DNA of 64,000 nt, from positions 124,001 through 188,000 of the forward strand of contig NZ_SWCM01000002.1 in assembly GCF_005116645.1 (NCBI RefSeq), given 5' to 3'. This stretch comes from Desulfopila sp. IMCC35006. Lineage in GTDB: Bacteria > Desulfobacterota > Desulfobulbia > Desulfobulbales > Desulfocapsaceae. Below, in pieces: positions 16,853 to 27,304 of the stretch. A program made the translations under genes and the position numbers. The notes below the pieces were generated by a model. That model did not search any database. It was given only the letters and a program-made list of their open reading frames with translations, and was not told the origin of the DNA. Each line of letters starts with the position of its first letter. Position 1 is the stretch's first letter.

Positions 16853-18238
16853 TTAAGGAATGTTGAGAATTCTTCGACGGTAGCGAAGCGTTGAATATTT
16901 AACACGAAGCAGCTTGGCTGCACTGGTTTCATTGGCACCTGTCAGCCGCAGGGCTGCCGCGATATACTCTTTTTCAATAGATGCCAACAGGGAAGGCAGG
17001 TCAATCCCTTCCTCCGGGAGGGTGACGGTCAACTGGTCAGGCTGGTGCTGCACATTCTGGTCGGAACAGATATGCTGGCCACCGAGATCTTCCAGGGTCA
17101 GTTGCGGCCCTTTGGCAATAAGGGTCGCCCTTTCGATAATGTTTCTTAATTCACGAATATTTCCCCGCCACTGAATGTGTTGCAGTTCTTGTTCGGCCCT
17201 GGGCGTCATACCCGTCAGCGACTTGCCGAATTTGTTGTTGAATTCGACCAGAAAATGTTTGGCGATCGGCAGAATATCTTCCGGACGCTTATTCAGGGAA
17301 GGAATTTCAAGCTTGATAACCCCGATCCTGAAAAAAAGATCTTCGCGAAAAGTGCCTTCATCTATCATTTTTTCCAGATTTTTGTTGGTAGCCGACACCA
17401 CCCTGGTCTGGACGTGCACTATTTTTGTGCCCCCGACCTTATAAAACTCTCCCGATTCTAGAAAACGCAGCAATTTGGCCTGGGCGGCCAGGTCCAGATC
17501 GCCAATTTCATCGAGAAAGAGCGTCCCGTCAGCCGCTTGCTCTATTAAGCCTTTTTTGCCGGAGGAATGTGCGCCGCTGAAAGCCCCTTTCTCGTAGCCG
17601 AACAGCTCACTCTCCAACAGGTCTTTGGGGATGGCTGCGCAGTTGACCGGGATGAGCTTGCCTTGAAAATTGGGACTTCGGAAGTGGATGGCACTCGCAA
17701 TGAGCTCTTTGCCGGTGCCCGACTCCCCGAGAATGAGAATAGGGGTATCAGGGCTCTTGGCGACGGTTTCAATGTAGTGCATTACATCCTGGATAACCTT
17801 GCTTTCGCCAATAAAAAATGGCAGATTTTCCTTGAGATATTTTTCCTGCAGCGACTGCACTTCCTTTTTCAGCCTGATGCTCTCCAGCCCATGTTTTATG
17901 GTCACCTCCAAACCATCCATCTGCAGAGGTTTTACCACATAATCGTAGGCCCCGAGACGCATCGCCGAAATAACCGTTTTAATATCCTCAAAGGCGGTTA
18001 TCATGATGACCACAACGTCAGGATATTCCTCTTTGATCTCCCGCAAGGCATCAATACCGTTCATTTTCGGCAGGCCGATATCAAGCAGGACCAGGTCGGG
18101 GACCTCTTTTTTCATGGCGTTGAGAGCTGTTTCCGCGGTGAGGAAAAACTTTGTCTGATAGTCCTTTTGCAGGCTTATGGCTATTCCTCTGGCCAGAGAC
18201 TGTTCGTCGTCAACGATATAAAGGGAATATGGTTCCAT
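16853..18238 (-). CDS. NtrC-family sigma-54 response regulator
   Basis: 461 residues: receiver domain (D10/D11 acidic pair, phosphoacceptor D53, K103), AAA+ domain with Walker A GESGTGKE (171-178), the sigma-54 contact loop GAFSGA (218-223, Ser variant of GAFTGA) and the Walker B LFLDEIGDLD, then a Fis-type helix-turn-helix (YIAAALRLTGANETSAAKLLRVKYSTLRYRRRI). Its start overlaps the kinase stop by one base (TGATG), so they are translationally coupled. It is the likely activator of the neighbouring sigma-54 usp promoter and perhaps of the matching promoters at 51.7 and 57.8 kb (inference). Confidence 0.93.
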   Translation of the reverse strand: MEPYSLYIVDDEQSLARGIAISLQKDYQTKFFLTAETALNAMKKEVPDLVLLDIGLPKMNGIDALREIKEEYPDVVVIMITAFEDIKTVISAMRLGAYDYVVKPLQMDGLEVTIKHGLESIRLKKEVQSLQEKYLKENLPFFIGESKVIQDVMHYIETVAKSPDTPILILGESGTGKELIASAIHFRSPNFQGKLIPVNCAAIPKDLLESELFGYEKGAFSGAHSSGKKGLIEQAADGTLFLDEIGDLDLAAQAKLLRFLESGEFYKVGGTKIVHVQTRVVSATNKNLEKMIDEGTFREDLFFRIGVIKLEIPSLNKRPEDILPIAKHFLVEFNNKFGKSLTGMTPRAEQELQHIQWRGNIRELRNIIERATLIAKGPQLTLEDLGGQHICSDQNVQHQPDQLTVTLPEEGIDLPSLLASIEKEYIAAALRLTGANETSAAKLLRVKYSTLRYRRRILNIP

Positions 18239-20763
18239 CAGCTAGTGCCCTCGCTTTTGACCGGAAATTCAGCTGTAAAAAGTGCCCCCCCCCAATGACT
18301 TGCGGCTACATGGAGAGAGCCGTGGTGGTCACTGATTATTCGGTGGCAGATACTGAGTCCGATCCCAGAGCCATAATTCTTGGTGGTGAAAAACGGATCG
18401 AAGATTTTGTCTCGCAGCTCAGGACCAATGCCTGACCCGGAATCAGCAACGGTTATGACTATATACAGTTGTCCATCGGCACCGATTTTTTTTGCTGTCT
18501 GTACCAGCAGCTGTCTTTTTCCCTGGATCTCCATCAATTCTTCTATGGCATTGGTGAGCAAATTTAATACCAGTTGTTCCATCAACTGCCCGTCCAGATA
18601 ACATTCAGGAAGGTTCTCCGCCAGCTGAATTTCCAGGGCAACTCCGCTTTTTCGTATGGTCACCGCCGAAAGATCGATAGCATTGCGCACGCACCGGTTC
18701 ACTTCCAATAACTGCATGGTGTGCTGGCTCGGTTTGGAAAAATCCATCACCCGCCTCACCACAGTTTCAATTTTATGCGATGCCGTGTCCATTTCGGCAA
18801 TGGCTTCTTTAATATCAGGTAAGCTGGCTGTATCCAGATAGTCCCCGGCCAGCAGCCTCTTTAAAATGCTTAAATAAATATTGATGGTCGAGAGAGGATT
18901 TCTGATTTCATGCGCAATACCTGCAGCAACCCGACCAAGAGAGCCCATCTTGTCCTGGATGGCGACAAGACGCTCCAGCTCCCTGCGCTCCGTGATATCG
19001 CGGGCGAAAATGCAGTTGTATTCCCTGCCGCTAAAGGCAATATGATTAATATGGATCTCAACCGGGATGGCCTCCCCTGCCATGGCAGAGTGGCTGGTTT
19101 CCATTCGCCAGTTTTCCTGTTGTTTTATGATTTGCCAATCCTGCAGAAACCTGGCAAGAGTCAGGCCGGGGGTGATGTCGAACACGGTCATATCCAGAAG
19201 TTCTTCTCTGCTATAGCCAAGCTTGCTGCAGGTGGTGTCGTTCACATCAACGATTCTGCCCTCAGGATCGACCCAGTAGATCATATCATTGGCGTGATCT
19301 ATCGAAAAACGGGTGAACTGCAGGGCCTCGTTTACCTGGTGTTTTTCGGTTATATCCTGGGCGGTGGAGATAATCAGATTCTGTTCAAATAACGGAATCC
19401 CGCGAACCGTGACGATCCGCTGTTCCCCGGATTGGGTGGTGGGAAGGAGGTTTTTCCATATCATTTTTTCCGGGTCGCGGGTTGCGATATCGCGCAAGAC
19501 TCTCTTTTTGATCACTTTCCTGTATTTCGGATCAGGGTAGACGTGATCGAAAAAAGCATCGAAACTGGTCAGGGCATCTTTGGGCCAGCCGTAAATATGG
19601 GTGAATTCGGCATTCATATAGTGGACAGCGCCGCTGTCGAGCGTATGTACGGCGAGCCCAATCGGCAAATTGTCGAGGATGGTTTCGATGAATTTTTTGC
19701 GTTTTCTCAACTCCTCCTCGCTGGCTTTGAGTTCTTCGTAGGCTTTTTTGCGCCCATTCCCTTCTGCTAAAAGCCGGGAATAGGCGGCAGAGAGTTCTTC
19801 GGTTCGTTCGTTTACCCGTATTTCCAGCTCTTCCCGTTCCCGACAGAGAACCGACTCAAGCTGTTTGCGCTTGGTAATGTCCCGATTGCTTGCCCGTCGA
19901 CCGAGGTTTTCTCCCGCACTGCCAAATACCGGCTGGCAGGAATGCGATATCCACTTTTCTTCGCCCTGGCGGGTAATAATACGAAAATCCAGGTGCGATG
20001 CCTCGTCTCTTTTTATCTCTTTGTGCAGATGGTGGGAGAGCACCGGCTGATCGTCCGGATGCGTTATAGACGCGAGCAGGTCTTTATTTTCGATAAACTC
20101 TGTTGGGTCATACCCGGTGATCCGCTTACAGGAGGGGGACGTGTAGATATGGGTGCCATCGGGCCCTATCCAGTATTCCCAGTCATAGGTGAACTCGGCG
20201 ACGGCGCGGAATTTGTTTTCGCTGAGTCGAAGCGCCTCCTCAACTCGTCTCCGCCGGACAATCTCCATTTTCAGATCCGCATTCATTGCCGTAAGCTCTG
20301 AAGTGCGCTCGTCAACTCTTCTCTCTAGTTCCTGTTGCGCCCTGCGCAAGGCCTCCTCGGTTTGCCTGCGGACGGTGATATCCTGTAAGGTTTCCACGGC
20401 GCCAATGATGTTTCCCCGGACATCTTTTAACGGTGCAGCGGTAAAGAATACCCACCTGCCGTTATCACCCAGACCGGCAAAGAAACACTCAGCTTCATAC
20501 GCGCCGTCAACGAGAGTCGATGCTACGATTTCCTGGCCAAAATGGCTGATCAGGGTTTCTTTTGATGCTTGATCCACAATAAGATCGGCCAAGACCGGTT
20601 TTTCTTCCCGATAGAAGGCCTGCCACTGTTTTCTGGTGCCAATGATACTGGCCGCGGCAATTCCCGTCAGTCTCTCACAGGCAATATTCCAGTGGGTGAC
20701 CCTGTGGTTGTGGTCTATCACAAAAGTTGGGATCAAACTGCCTTGCAGAATTTGTGCAATCAT
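18238..20763 (-). CDS. Soluble multi-PAS sensor histidine kinase
   Basis: 841 residues with no transmembrane segment, so a cytoplasmic sensor. Four PAS domains (roughly 5-130, 175-305, 355-480, 485-600) are separated by coiled coils of the RVDERTSEL and RVNERTEEL type. Then come HisKA with the phosphorylation site in IAHEIRNPLSTI and a HATPase_c domain with the N box (NLLTNAIEEL), DSGSGIGPE and GSGIGLSICHRII. The start is set at the ATG at 20763, which follows a GGGGG purine stretch; 18 upstream codons lack homology. Partner of the downstream NtrC-type regulator. No haem- or flavin-binding signature could be assigned. Confidence 0.9.
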   Translation of the reverse strand: MIAQILQGSLIPTFVIDHNHRVTHWNIACERLTGIAAASIIGTRKQWQAFYREEKPVLADLIVDQASKETLISHFGQEIVASTLVDGAYEAECFFAGLGDNGRWVFFTAAPLKDVRGNIIGAVETLQDITVRRQTEEALRRAQQELERRVDERTSELTAMNADLKMEIVRRRRVEEALRLSENKFRAVAEFTYDWEYWIGPDGTHIYTSPSCKRITGYDPTEFIENKDLLASITHPDDQPVLSHHLHKEIKRDEASHLDFRIITRQGEEKWISHSCQPVFGSAGENLGRRASNRDITKRKQLESVLCREREELEIRVNERTEELSAAYSRLLAEGNGRKKAYEELKASEEELRKRKKFIETILDNLPIGLAVHTLDSGAVHYMNAEFTHIYGWPKDALTSFDAFFDHVYPDPKYRKVIKKRVLRDIATRDPEKMIWKNLLPTTQSGEQRIVTVRGIPLFEQNLIISTAQDITEKHQVNEALQFTRFSIDHANDMIYWVDPEGRIVDVNDTTCSKLGYSREELLDMTVFDITPGLTLARFLQDWQIIKQQENWRMETSHSAMAGEAIPVEIHINHIAFSGREYNCIFARDITERRELERLVAIQDKMGSLGRVAAGIAHEIRNPLSTINIYLSILKRLLAGDYLDTASLPDIKEAIAEMDTASHKIETVVRRVMDFSKPSQHTMQLLEVNRCVRNAIDLSAVTIRKSGVALEIQLAENLPECYLDGQLMEQLVLNLLTNAIEELMEIQGKRQLLVQTAKKIGADGQLYIVITVADSGSGIGPELRDKIFDPFFTTKNYGSGIGLSICHRIISDHHGSLHVAASHWGGALFTAEFPVKSEGTS

Positions 20764-20938
20764 TTTGCCCCCTTGGACAAAGTAAGGCCTGCCTGTTCTC
20801 TGTACTCCGATTATCAATTAAGTTCAGTACAGTAGGTCCATAGGGATATGAATTTACCATCTTTTCCCGTAACACCAATATTTTTTGTTTTTTGTCCGTC
20901 ATAAAAGCGGTACGATCCTCGACAAATCGAGGCCGGAT

Positions 20939-20971
20939 CTGCAAAAAATTCCATTCTGGTAAAATTTGCAG
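20939..20971. promoter_or_regulatory. CTGCAAA inverted repeat upstream of the kinase gene
   Basis: CTGCAAA (20939-20945) and TTTGCAG (20965-20971), both extended by A/T runs toward the centre. It resembles the CTGCAA elements before the usp genes and the 57.9-kb gene and lies about 175 bp before the kinase start, suggesting autoregulation. No -24/-12 element was found between it and the gene. Confidence 0.45.
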
Positions 20972-21106
20972 GTATCAGGGAGAAGACTGGGTGGAAGTGG
21001 AGGTCTTCAGCCAGAAGAGACTGAAGATATCGAAAACATATCCGTAAAGGATCTTATGGCGCCCAAATTTATGGACGCCGATCCGGGCAGGAACCTGAAG
21101 GCGTTT

Positions 21107-23054
<1,948 letters not shown>

Positions 23055-23094
23055 GTGCGTGTCTCTTCTGAAGGGATCAAGACCTGCGTCGCCT

Positions 23095-23120
23095 CATTAC
23101 GGCAAAACGGTGTCGTAATG
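23095..23120 (-). other. Stem-loop in the permease leader
   Basis: CATTACG (23095-23101) and CGTAATG (23114-23120) form a 7-bp hairpin about 40 bp before the permease start. It does not match a metal riboswitch pattern I know. Confidence 0.3.
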
Positions 23121-23143
23121 GACCTTCCGTCAACGAATCTGAC

Positions 23144-23626
23144 TCAAGGTAAATTCAAATCGTTAAATAAATGAATAAACTGCCTGATGTCCTCTGCATC
23201 CGGATGTCCTTTGGCCGCAGGCGCATCGGCTAGCCACACCGGCTTCGGATCTCTTTTTCCTGCTTTTTCGAGCACTTCTTCAGCCACCTGGCCGGGACAG
23301 CTGAAAACGCCGCAGATTCGTGCCGGGGAAGCCAGTTCCTTCGCCTTATTTAAGCCATTTCTTGCATGGTCCGAATCCCTTGCCGCACCATGGGTGGCAA
23401 ATAAAAAAACTTCCTTTTCGCCAATCTTCGGTAAAAAATCCTGGGATGCGGTATCCGGCAGGCCTCCCCTTAGCCAGAAACCAACTGCGACAAAATCATA
23501 GCCCGACGGGTCCGGGTTGTCAGAAACGGAGAGTAAATCTTTTTCACACTGCAGTGCGCCAAAGAGTGCTTCGGCCAGCTTTCTGGTATTTCCGGTTTTG
23601 CTTGAATACACAACAAGTGCTTTCAT
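23144..23626 (-). CDS. Flavodoxin-like protein
   Basis: 160 residues beginning MKALVVYSSKTGNTRKLAEAL, the FMN phosphate-binding loop of flavodoxins, followed by YDFVAVGFWLRGG and FATHGA segments that would line the flavin ring. An AGGAG site fixes the ATG at 23626; the frame is open 17 codons further upstream. Likely a low-potential electron carrier or small FMN protein of anaerobes. It is downstream of the Mrp-type ATPase gene on the same strand, 75 bp away. Confidence 0.82.
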   Translation of the reverse strand: MKALVVYSSKTGNTRKLAEALFGALQCEKDLLSVSDNPDPSGYDFVAVGFWLRGGLPDTASQDFLPKIGEKEVFLFATHGAARDSDHARNGLNKAKELASPARICGVFSCPGQVAEEVLEKAGKRDPKPVWLADAPAAKGHPDAEDIRQFIHLFNDLNLP

Positions 23627-23701
23627 TATATATGCTCCTGATTTGAAAAATGAGTATAGGCGGTTGCATCGTTTCATCCGATGGTGGTGGTGCGGGCTGC
23701 A

Positions 23702-24751
23702 TTATTGGCAGGACGGCAGCCGGTCGGCCACCTGCCTCGCTATCGTCAGGAAAATCGCGCCGGTGGCAGAATCCGGTGCCGACACCATCAATGGCACCCC
23801 ACTGTCTCCCCCCTGGCGCACCTCGAGATCAAGAGGAATGGCACCAAGCAGGGGAATATCCGATTCCTTACTGAGCTTCTCCCCTCCTCCTCTTCCGAAA
23901 ATATCGATCGGTTGAGTCGAATGCGCGCAAAGAAAATAGGACATATTTTCAACAAGACCGACGATTGGATGTCCGGTCTTGTTAAACAGCGAAATAGACC
24001 GCCGCACATCCGCCAGGGCAACTTCCTGCGGCGTGGTAACCATGAGTATTGCGCAATGGGGCAAAGCCTGGGCAATGGTAATAGACGGGTCGCCGGTTCC
24101 CGGGGGAAGATCAATGACCAGATAATCGAGTTCCCCCCAGTTTACCTGATCGAGCAACTGATGAATCATCTTCGAGACCAATGGGCCTCGCCAGATAAAA
24201 GCATCGTTTTGCCCGGCGGTCATACCAAGGGACATGATGCGCAGGCCATACTTTTCTCTGGGCACAATCATATTGCCCTGCTGCTCCATGGCGTTTGACA
24301 GAGCAAGCATCACGGGAACGCTCGGTCCATAGACATCTGCATCCAAAAGACCTACGCTATATCCCTGTTTGACAAGGGCCAGGGCGACATTAACCGCAAT
24401 TGTCGTTTTGCCGACACCGCCTTTCCCGCTGGCTATTGCCAGAAATTGTTTTACTTTTGCAATACCTCGTAACGGGGCTTTGGGAAATAACTTCTCTGCT
24501 TCTTCCTGACTTAAGGTTGCAACCTGCACTGTAACTGCAGAAACCCCGGGCACGGCCGTCACCGCTTTTTCAATTTCGTCGATAAAAACCTTTCGCAGCG
24601 GAGAGCGATCATTTTTAAGCGCCAGGGTAAGCGTGACAACATCTCCTTGTGTCGAGATGTTACGAATCATGCCGATATCGATGAGACTTTTTTTAAGTTT
24701 AGGATGCAAGACTGTCTGCAGGACCTGGCGGATTATGTTTTCCTCTATCAT
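23702..24751 (-). CDS. Mrp/ApbC-type Fe-S cluster carrier ATPase, CxxC degenerate
   Basis: 349 residues: N-terminal MIP18/DUF59-like domain (about 1-85) and a deviant Walker A P-loop ATPase GKGGVGKTTIAVNVA (about 109-123) with DADVYGPS and DYLVIDLPPGTGD. Members normally carry CxxC after ENMSYF, which holds a bridging 4Fe-4S cluster; here it reads FLCAHSTQP with only one cysteine. Cluster binding by the classic mode is therefore doubtful. Its ATG overlaps the stop of the NifX-like gene by 4 bp (ATGA), so the two are coupled. Confidence 0.9.
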   Translation of the reverse strand: MIEENIIRQVLQTVLHPKLKKSLIDIGMIRNISTQGDVVTLTLALKNDRSPLRKVFIDEIEKAVTAVPGVSAVTVQVATLSQEEAEKLFPKAPLRGIAKVKQFLAIASGKGGVGKTTIAVNVALALVKQGYSVGLLDADVYGPSVPVMLALSNAMEQQGNMIVPREKYGLRIMSLGMTAGQNDAFIWRGPLVSKMIHQLLDQVNWGELDYLVIDLPPGTGDPSITIAQALPHCAILMVTTPQEVALADVRRSISLFNKTGHPIVGLVENMSYFLCAHSTQPIDIFGRGGGEKLSKESDIPLLGAIPLDLEVRQGGDSGVPLMVSAPDSATGAIFLTIARQVADRLPSCQ

Positions 24752-25203
24752 TGTCTTCCTCTGCCCCCGCCCATCCCGCGTCCTTGTCCCTGTCCTCGCC
24801 CACCCCCTCCGCCCCGACCAAGACCTCTGCCTCCACCCGTCCCGCCTGACGGAATATCTGCCTGGGCCGGAGTGTCGCGATATTCGCCTTTATTGAATCT
24901 GGCCAATGCCTCCTGTACCGTATCTTCAGGTGAGGCATCCTCGAAAATTTTAATACCCGATGTTTGAAATACCCTCAGGGCATTGGGCCCGACACGGCCA
25001 GTGAGAATCCCATCCACACCTTTATCCAGCATCTGGGTGGCCGCACCAATCCCTGCCCCCTGTCCCTGTGCGGCAGCACTGTTTTCAACAACTTCCACCG
25101 AACCGGTGTCCGTATTAATAATCAGGAAATAAGGTGCCCGGCCAAACCTGGCATCTACCTTTGCTCCCATTTCCTGCCCTGTGGACGTTATGCAAAGTTT
25201 CAC
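24748..25203 (-). CDS. NifX/NifB-type dinitrogenase cofactor-binding domain protein with Gly/Arg-rich tail
   Basis: 151 residues. Residues 1-110 resemble the small Fe-Mo cofactor-binding fold (KLCITSTGQEMGAKVDARFGRAPYF, then GAGIGAATQMLDKGVDGILTGRVGPNA). This family is common in non-fixing anaerobes beside Mrp ATPases. Residues about 122-151 are a low-complexity Gly/Arg tail. GTG at 25203 is the start because AAGGAGG lies 5 bases before it; the frame is open 19 codons upstream without homology. No nitrogenase genes are nearby, so a general metallocluster role is more likely. Confidence 0.85.
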   Translation of the reverse strand: MKLCITSTGQEMGAKVDARFGRAPYFLIINTDTGSVEVVENSAAAQGQGAGIGAATQMLDKGVDGILTGRVGPNALRVFQTSGIKIFEDASPEDTVQEALARFNKGEYRDTPAQADIPSGGTGGGRGLGRGGGGGRGQGQGRGMGGGRGRQ

Positions 25204-25332
25204 GGTATCCTCCTTGAGTTGATGGCTTTCAGGTATCCTGCCTGGTTTTTCTTGCTCCATCGTCTGTCAGCTTCTACCGCAAAAGAGGAGCAGAAACCGT
25301 GCCAGCTGGAAATTTCAATCTGATTACCCCTC

Positions 25333-25430
25333 ATGTTCAGCCGCTGCACCAGGGTGTGCACTGTTCGTGTCCCGGGACGCCGTAAACCCATCCCTGGCTG
25401 CATGCATCGTGCCCGACAACATCTGAACAT
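25333..25430. repeat. Dispersed palindromic repeat, shortened copy
   Basis: Outer arms ATGTTCAG / CTGAACAT (25333-25340, 25423-25430) enclose the core CGGGACGCCGTAAACCCATC shared with elements at 31666 and 48237. The inner hairpin is largely deleted compared with those copies. It is intergenic, between the NifX-like gene and the epimerase-like gene. Confidence 0.65.
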
Positions 25431-25489
25431 CTATGGCCCTGGTCGAATTGCTGGAGAATTGGAGTTGGCAGAGCCGGCGGCCCGGTAAT

Positions 25490-25528
25490 CTGCAAAAAAT
25501 TGTAAATTTAATATGAGAATTTTAGCAG
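25490..25528 (+). promoter_or_regulatory. CTGCAAAAAATT / AATTTTAGCAG inverted element
   Basis: CTGCAAAAAATT begins at 25490 and AATTTTAGCAG ends at 25528 (39 bp overall). The 57704-57741 element has the same two parts in 38 bp. A TGGCAC...TTGCC sequence at 25621-25638 lies at the expected distance, but its GG-GC spacing is 2 bp too long for a normal sigma-54 promoter. Confidence 0.45.
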
Positions 25529-25802
25529 TTTTCCCTGAGGTGTGGGCGAGTGCGGTATCAATCGCGCTGCAATATACCCAACTATTCGGAATGATTTTGT
25601 TTTTAATTTACTGAGAATGCTGGCACTGGTGCGTTGCCGGTGTTTGTTAACCGCACAGAAAGATTGCGAAAATCAATTTTGAGTGGTAGTTTCGCGCTCT
25701 GTCTTGAGCAGCCTCCAGAAAAAAGATGTTCTGAACCGGTGCCTTGCTATAGCTCACTGTCTAACAAAGTTACTTGCATCAAACGGGAGAAAAAGGATTA
25801 AA

Positions 25803-27299
25803 ATGGATTGCGGGGATAAACCGGTACTGGTATTGGGAGCCACCGGCTATGTTGGTGGGAGGCTACTGCCCGTTCTGCTCGAACGAGGCTGGAAGGTACG
25901 CGCGGTCGGACGTTCCGCAGGCAAGATCCAGTCCAGGTCCTGGGGCAGCCATCCCAACCTGGAGATCATTGTCGCCGACGCCCTGGACACTGCGGCGCTA
26001 ACCGAGGCCATGCGCGGCTGTCGGGCAGTGTTTTACCTCATACATTCCATCAGGCCCGGGGAACATGATTTTGCCACCCTGGACAGGCGAATAGCTTACT
26101 CCGCGGTACAAGCTGCGCGAGCGGCCGGGATGGACTGGTTTCTTTATTTCAGCGGCCTGGGCAATCCGGCGCATCTTTCCGAGCAGCTGCGCTCGCGTTA
26201 TGAGGTCGGAGAGATCCTGGCCCTGGGTGGTGCCAGAGTAACTCAGCTGCGTGCGCCTTTTGTCCTTGGCTCGGGTGGAGCCTCTTTTGAGATGATACGC
26301 GCCTTCTGCGGCTATCTGCGGATTATGCTCGCCCCGCGCTGGATGGATACCAAATGCCACCCCATCGCCATCGCCAACGTGATCAATTACCTGGCCGGCT
26401 GCCTGGAACACCCGGAGACTGCCGGGCAGATCTACGAGATCGGCGGCCCGGAGGTTCTTTCCTGGCGGGCGCTCTTTCGTATATATGCCGAAGAAGCCGG
26501 GCTGCCGCCCCGTCTCGTCCTGGTTCTGCCCCTGCGCATCAACCTTATTTCCATTGGCTGGATGAACCTGGTCACCCCCGTCTCTGTGGCTCTTATCCGC
26601 CCCCTGATAGAGCGCATGCGCGATGAAATTCTCTGCCGCGATGAGCGTATCAAAGAGATTGTGCCGCAGAGGCTCCTCTCCTGCCGCGAGGTCATTATCC
26701 AGGCCCTGGACGAGGTGCGTCAGGGTGAGGTTGCGTCCAGCTGTTTTGACGCCGGCTCAACCCGTCTGCCGGAGTGGATTGAGGGGCAGGCCCACTCTGA
26801 GGCCAGGTTTTTCCGGGACACCTTCTTTGTCACCCTGGACGGCCCGCCGGAGCTTGCCTGGAACGTAGTCAAGCGTATCGGCGGCAACACCGGATGGTAC
26901 TTTGGCACCTTTCTCTGGCAGGTGCGCGGTTTTGTCGACAAAATGCTCGGTGGTCCGGGCCTGTCCCGGGGCCGCCGCCATCTGGATTCCGTGGGTGTTG
27001 GCGACAGCCTGGATTTCTGGCGGGTCGTTGCGGTGGAGGAGTGCAGCCGCCTGCTTCTCCGGGCTGAGATGCTGGCCCCCGGGGATGCCTTTCTCGAGTT
27101 CCGGGTGCAGGTGCTAGGTGACGGCTCCACCGAGTTACGCATGACCCCGAGCTTTGAACCACGCGGTGTCTGGGGAAGGGTGTACTGGTGGATCATCGCC
27201 CCGTCCCATGCCCTGCTCTTCGGCTCTATGCTCAGGCAGATGGCCAAAGCTGCCGGTGCCAACGTTCTGAGCGGGCCGTCATGCGTAAGACAATGCTGA
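25803..27299 (+). CDS. NAD(P)-binding epimerase-like protein with DUF2867 domain
   Basis: 498 residues. N-terminal Rossmann domain of the atypical SDR/NmrA type with the dinucleotide motif LVLGATGYVGGRLLP (8-22) and a YFSGLG segment in place of the catalytic YxxxK. The C-terminal half (from about 345) matches DUF2867, a START-like fold with W-rich segments (GGNTGWYFGTFLWQVRG). Start at ATG 25803 with AAGGA upstream; 40 further upstream codons lack homology. It is noticeably more GC-rich than its left flank. The substrate is unknown; the combination occurs in quinone- or lipid-linked settings. Convergent with the MacB-like permease, 5 bp apart. Confidence 0.82.
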   Translation: MDCGDKPVLVLGATGYVGGRLLPVLLERGWKVRAVGRSAGKIQSRSWGSHPNLEIIVADALDTAALTEAMRGCRAVFYLIHSIRPGEHDFATLDRRIAYSAVQAARAAGMDWFLYFSGLGNPAHLSEQLRSRYEVGEILALGGARVTQLRAPFVLGSGGASFEMIRAFCGYLRIMLAPRWMDTKCHPIAIANVINYLAGCLEHPETAGQIYEIGGPEVLSWRALFRIYAEEAGLPPRLVLVLPLRINLISIGWMNLVTPVSVALIRPLIERMRDEILCRDERIKEIVPQRLLSCREVIIQALDEVRQGEVASSCFDAGSTRLPEWIEGQAHSEARFFRDTFFVTLDGPPELAWNVVKRIGGNTGWYFGTFLWQVRGFVDKMLGGPGLSRGRRHLDSVGVGDSLDFWRVVAVEECSRLLLRAEMLAPGDAFLEFRVQVLGDGSTELRMTPSFEPRGVWGRVYWWIIAPSHALLFGSMLRQMAKAAGANVLSGPSCVRQC

Positions 27300-27304
27300 C
27301 CCTG

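Noticed and set aside
24748-25203. Nitrogen fixation gene cluster
   Set aside because: The NifX-like fold alone is common in non-fixing anaerobes; no nifHDK, nifB radical-SAM or nifE/N genes are present.
25621-25638. Sigma-54 promoter before the epimerase-like gene
   Set aside because: GG to GC distance is 14 rather than 12 bases, outside the strict sigma-54 spacing; reported only as a caveat.
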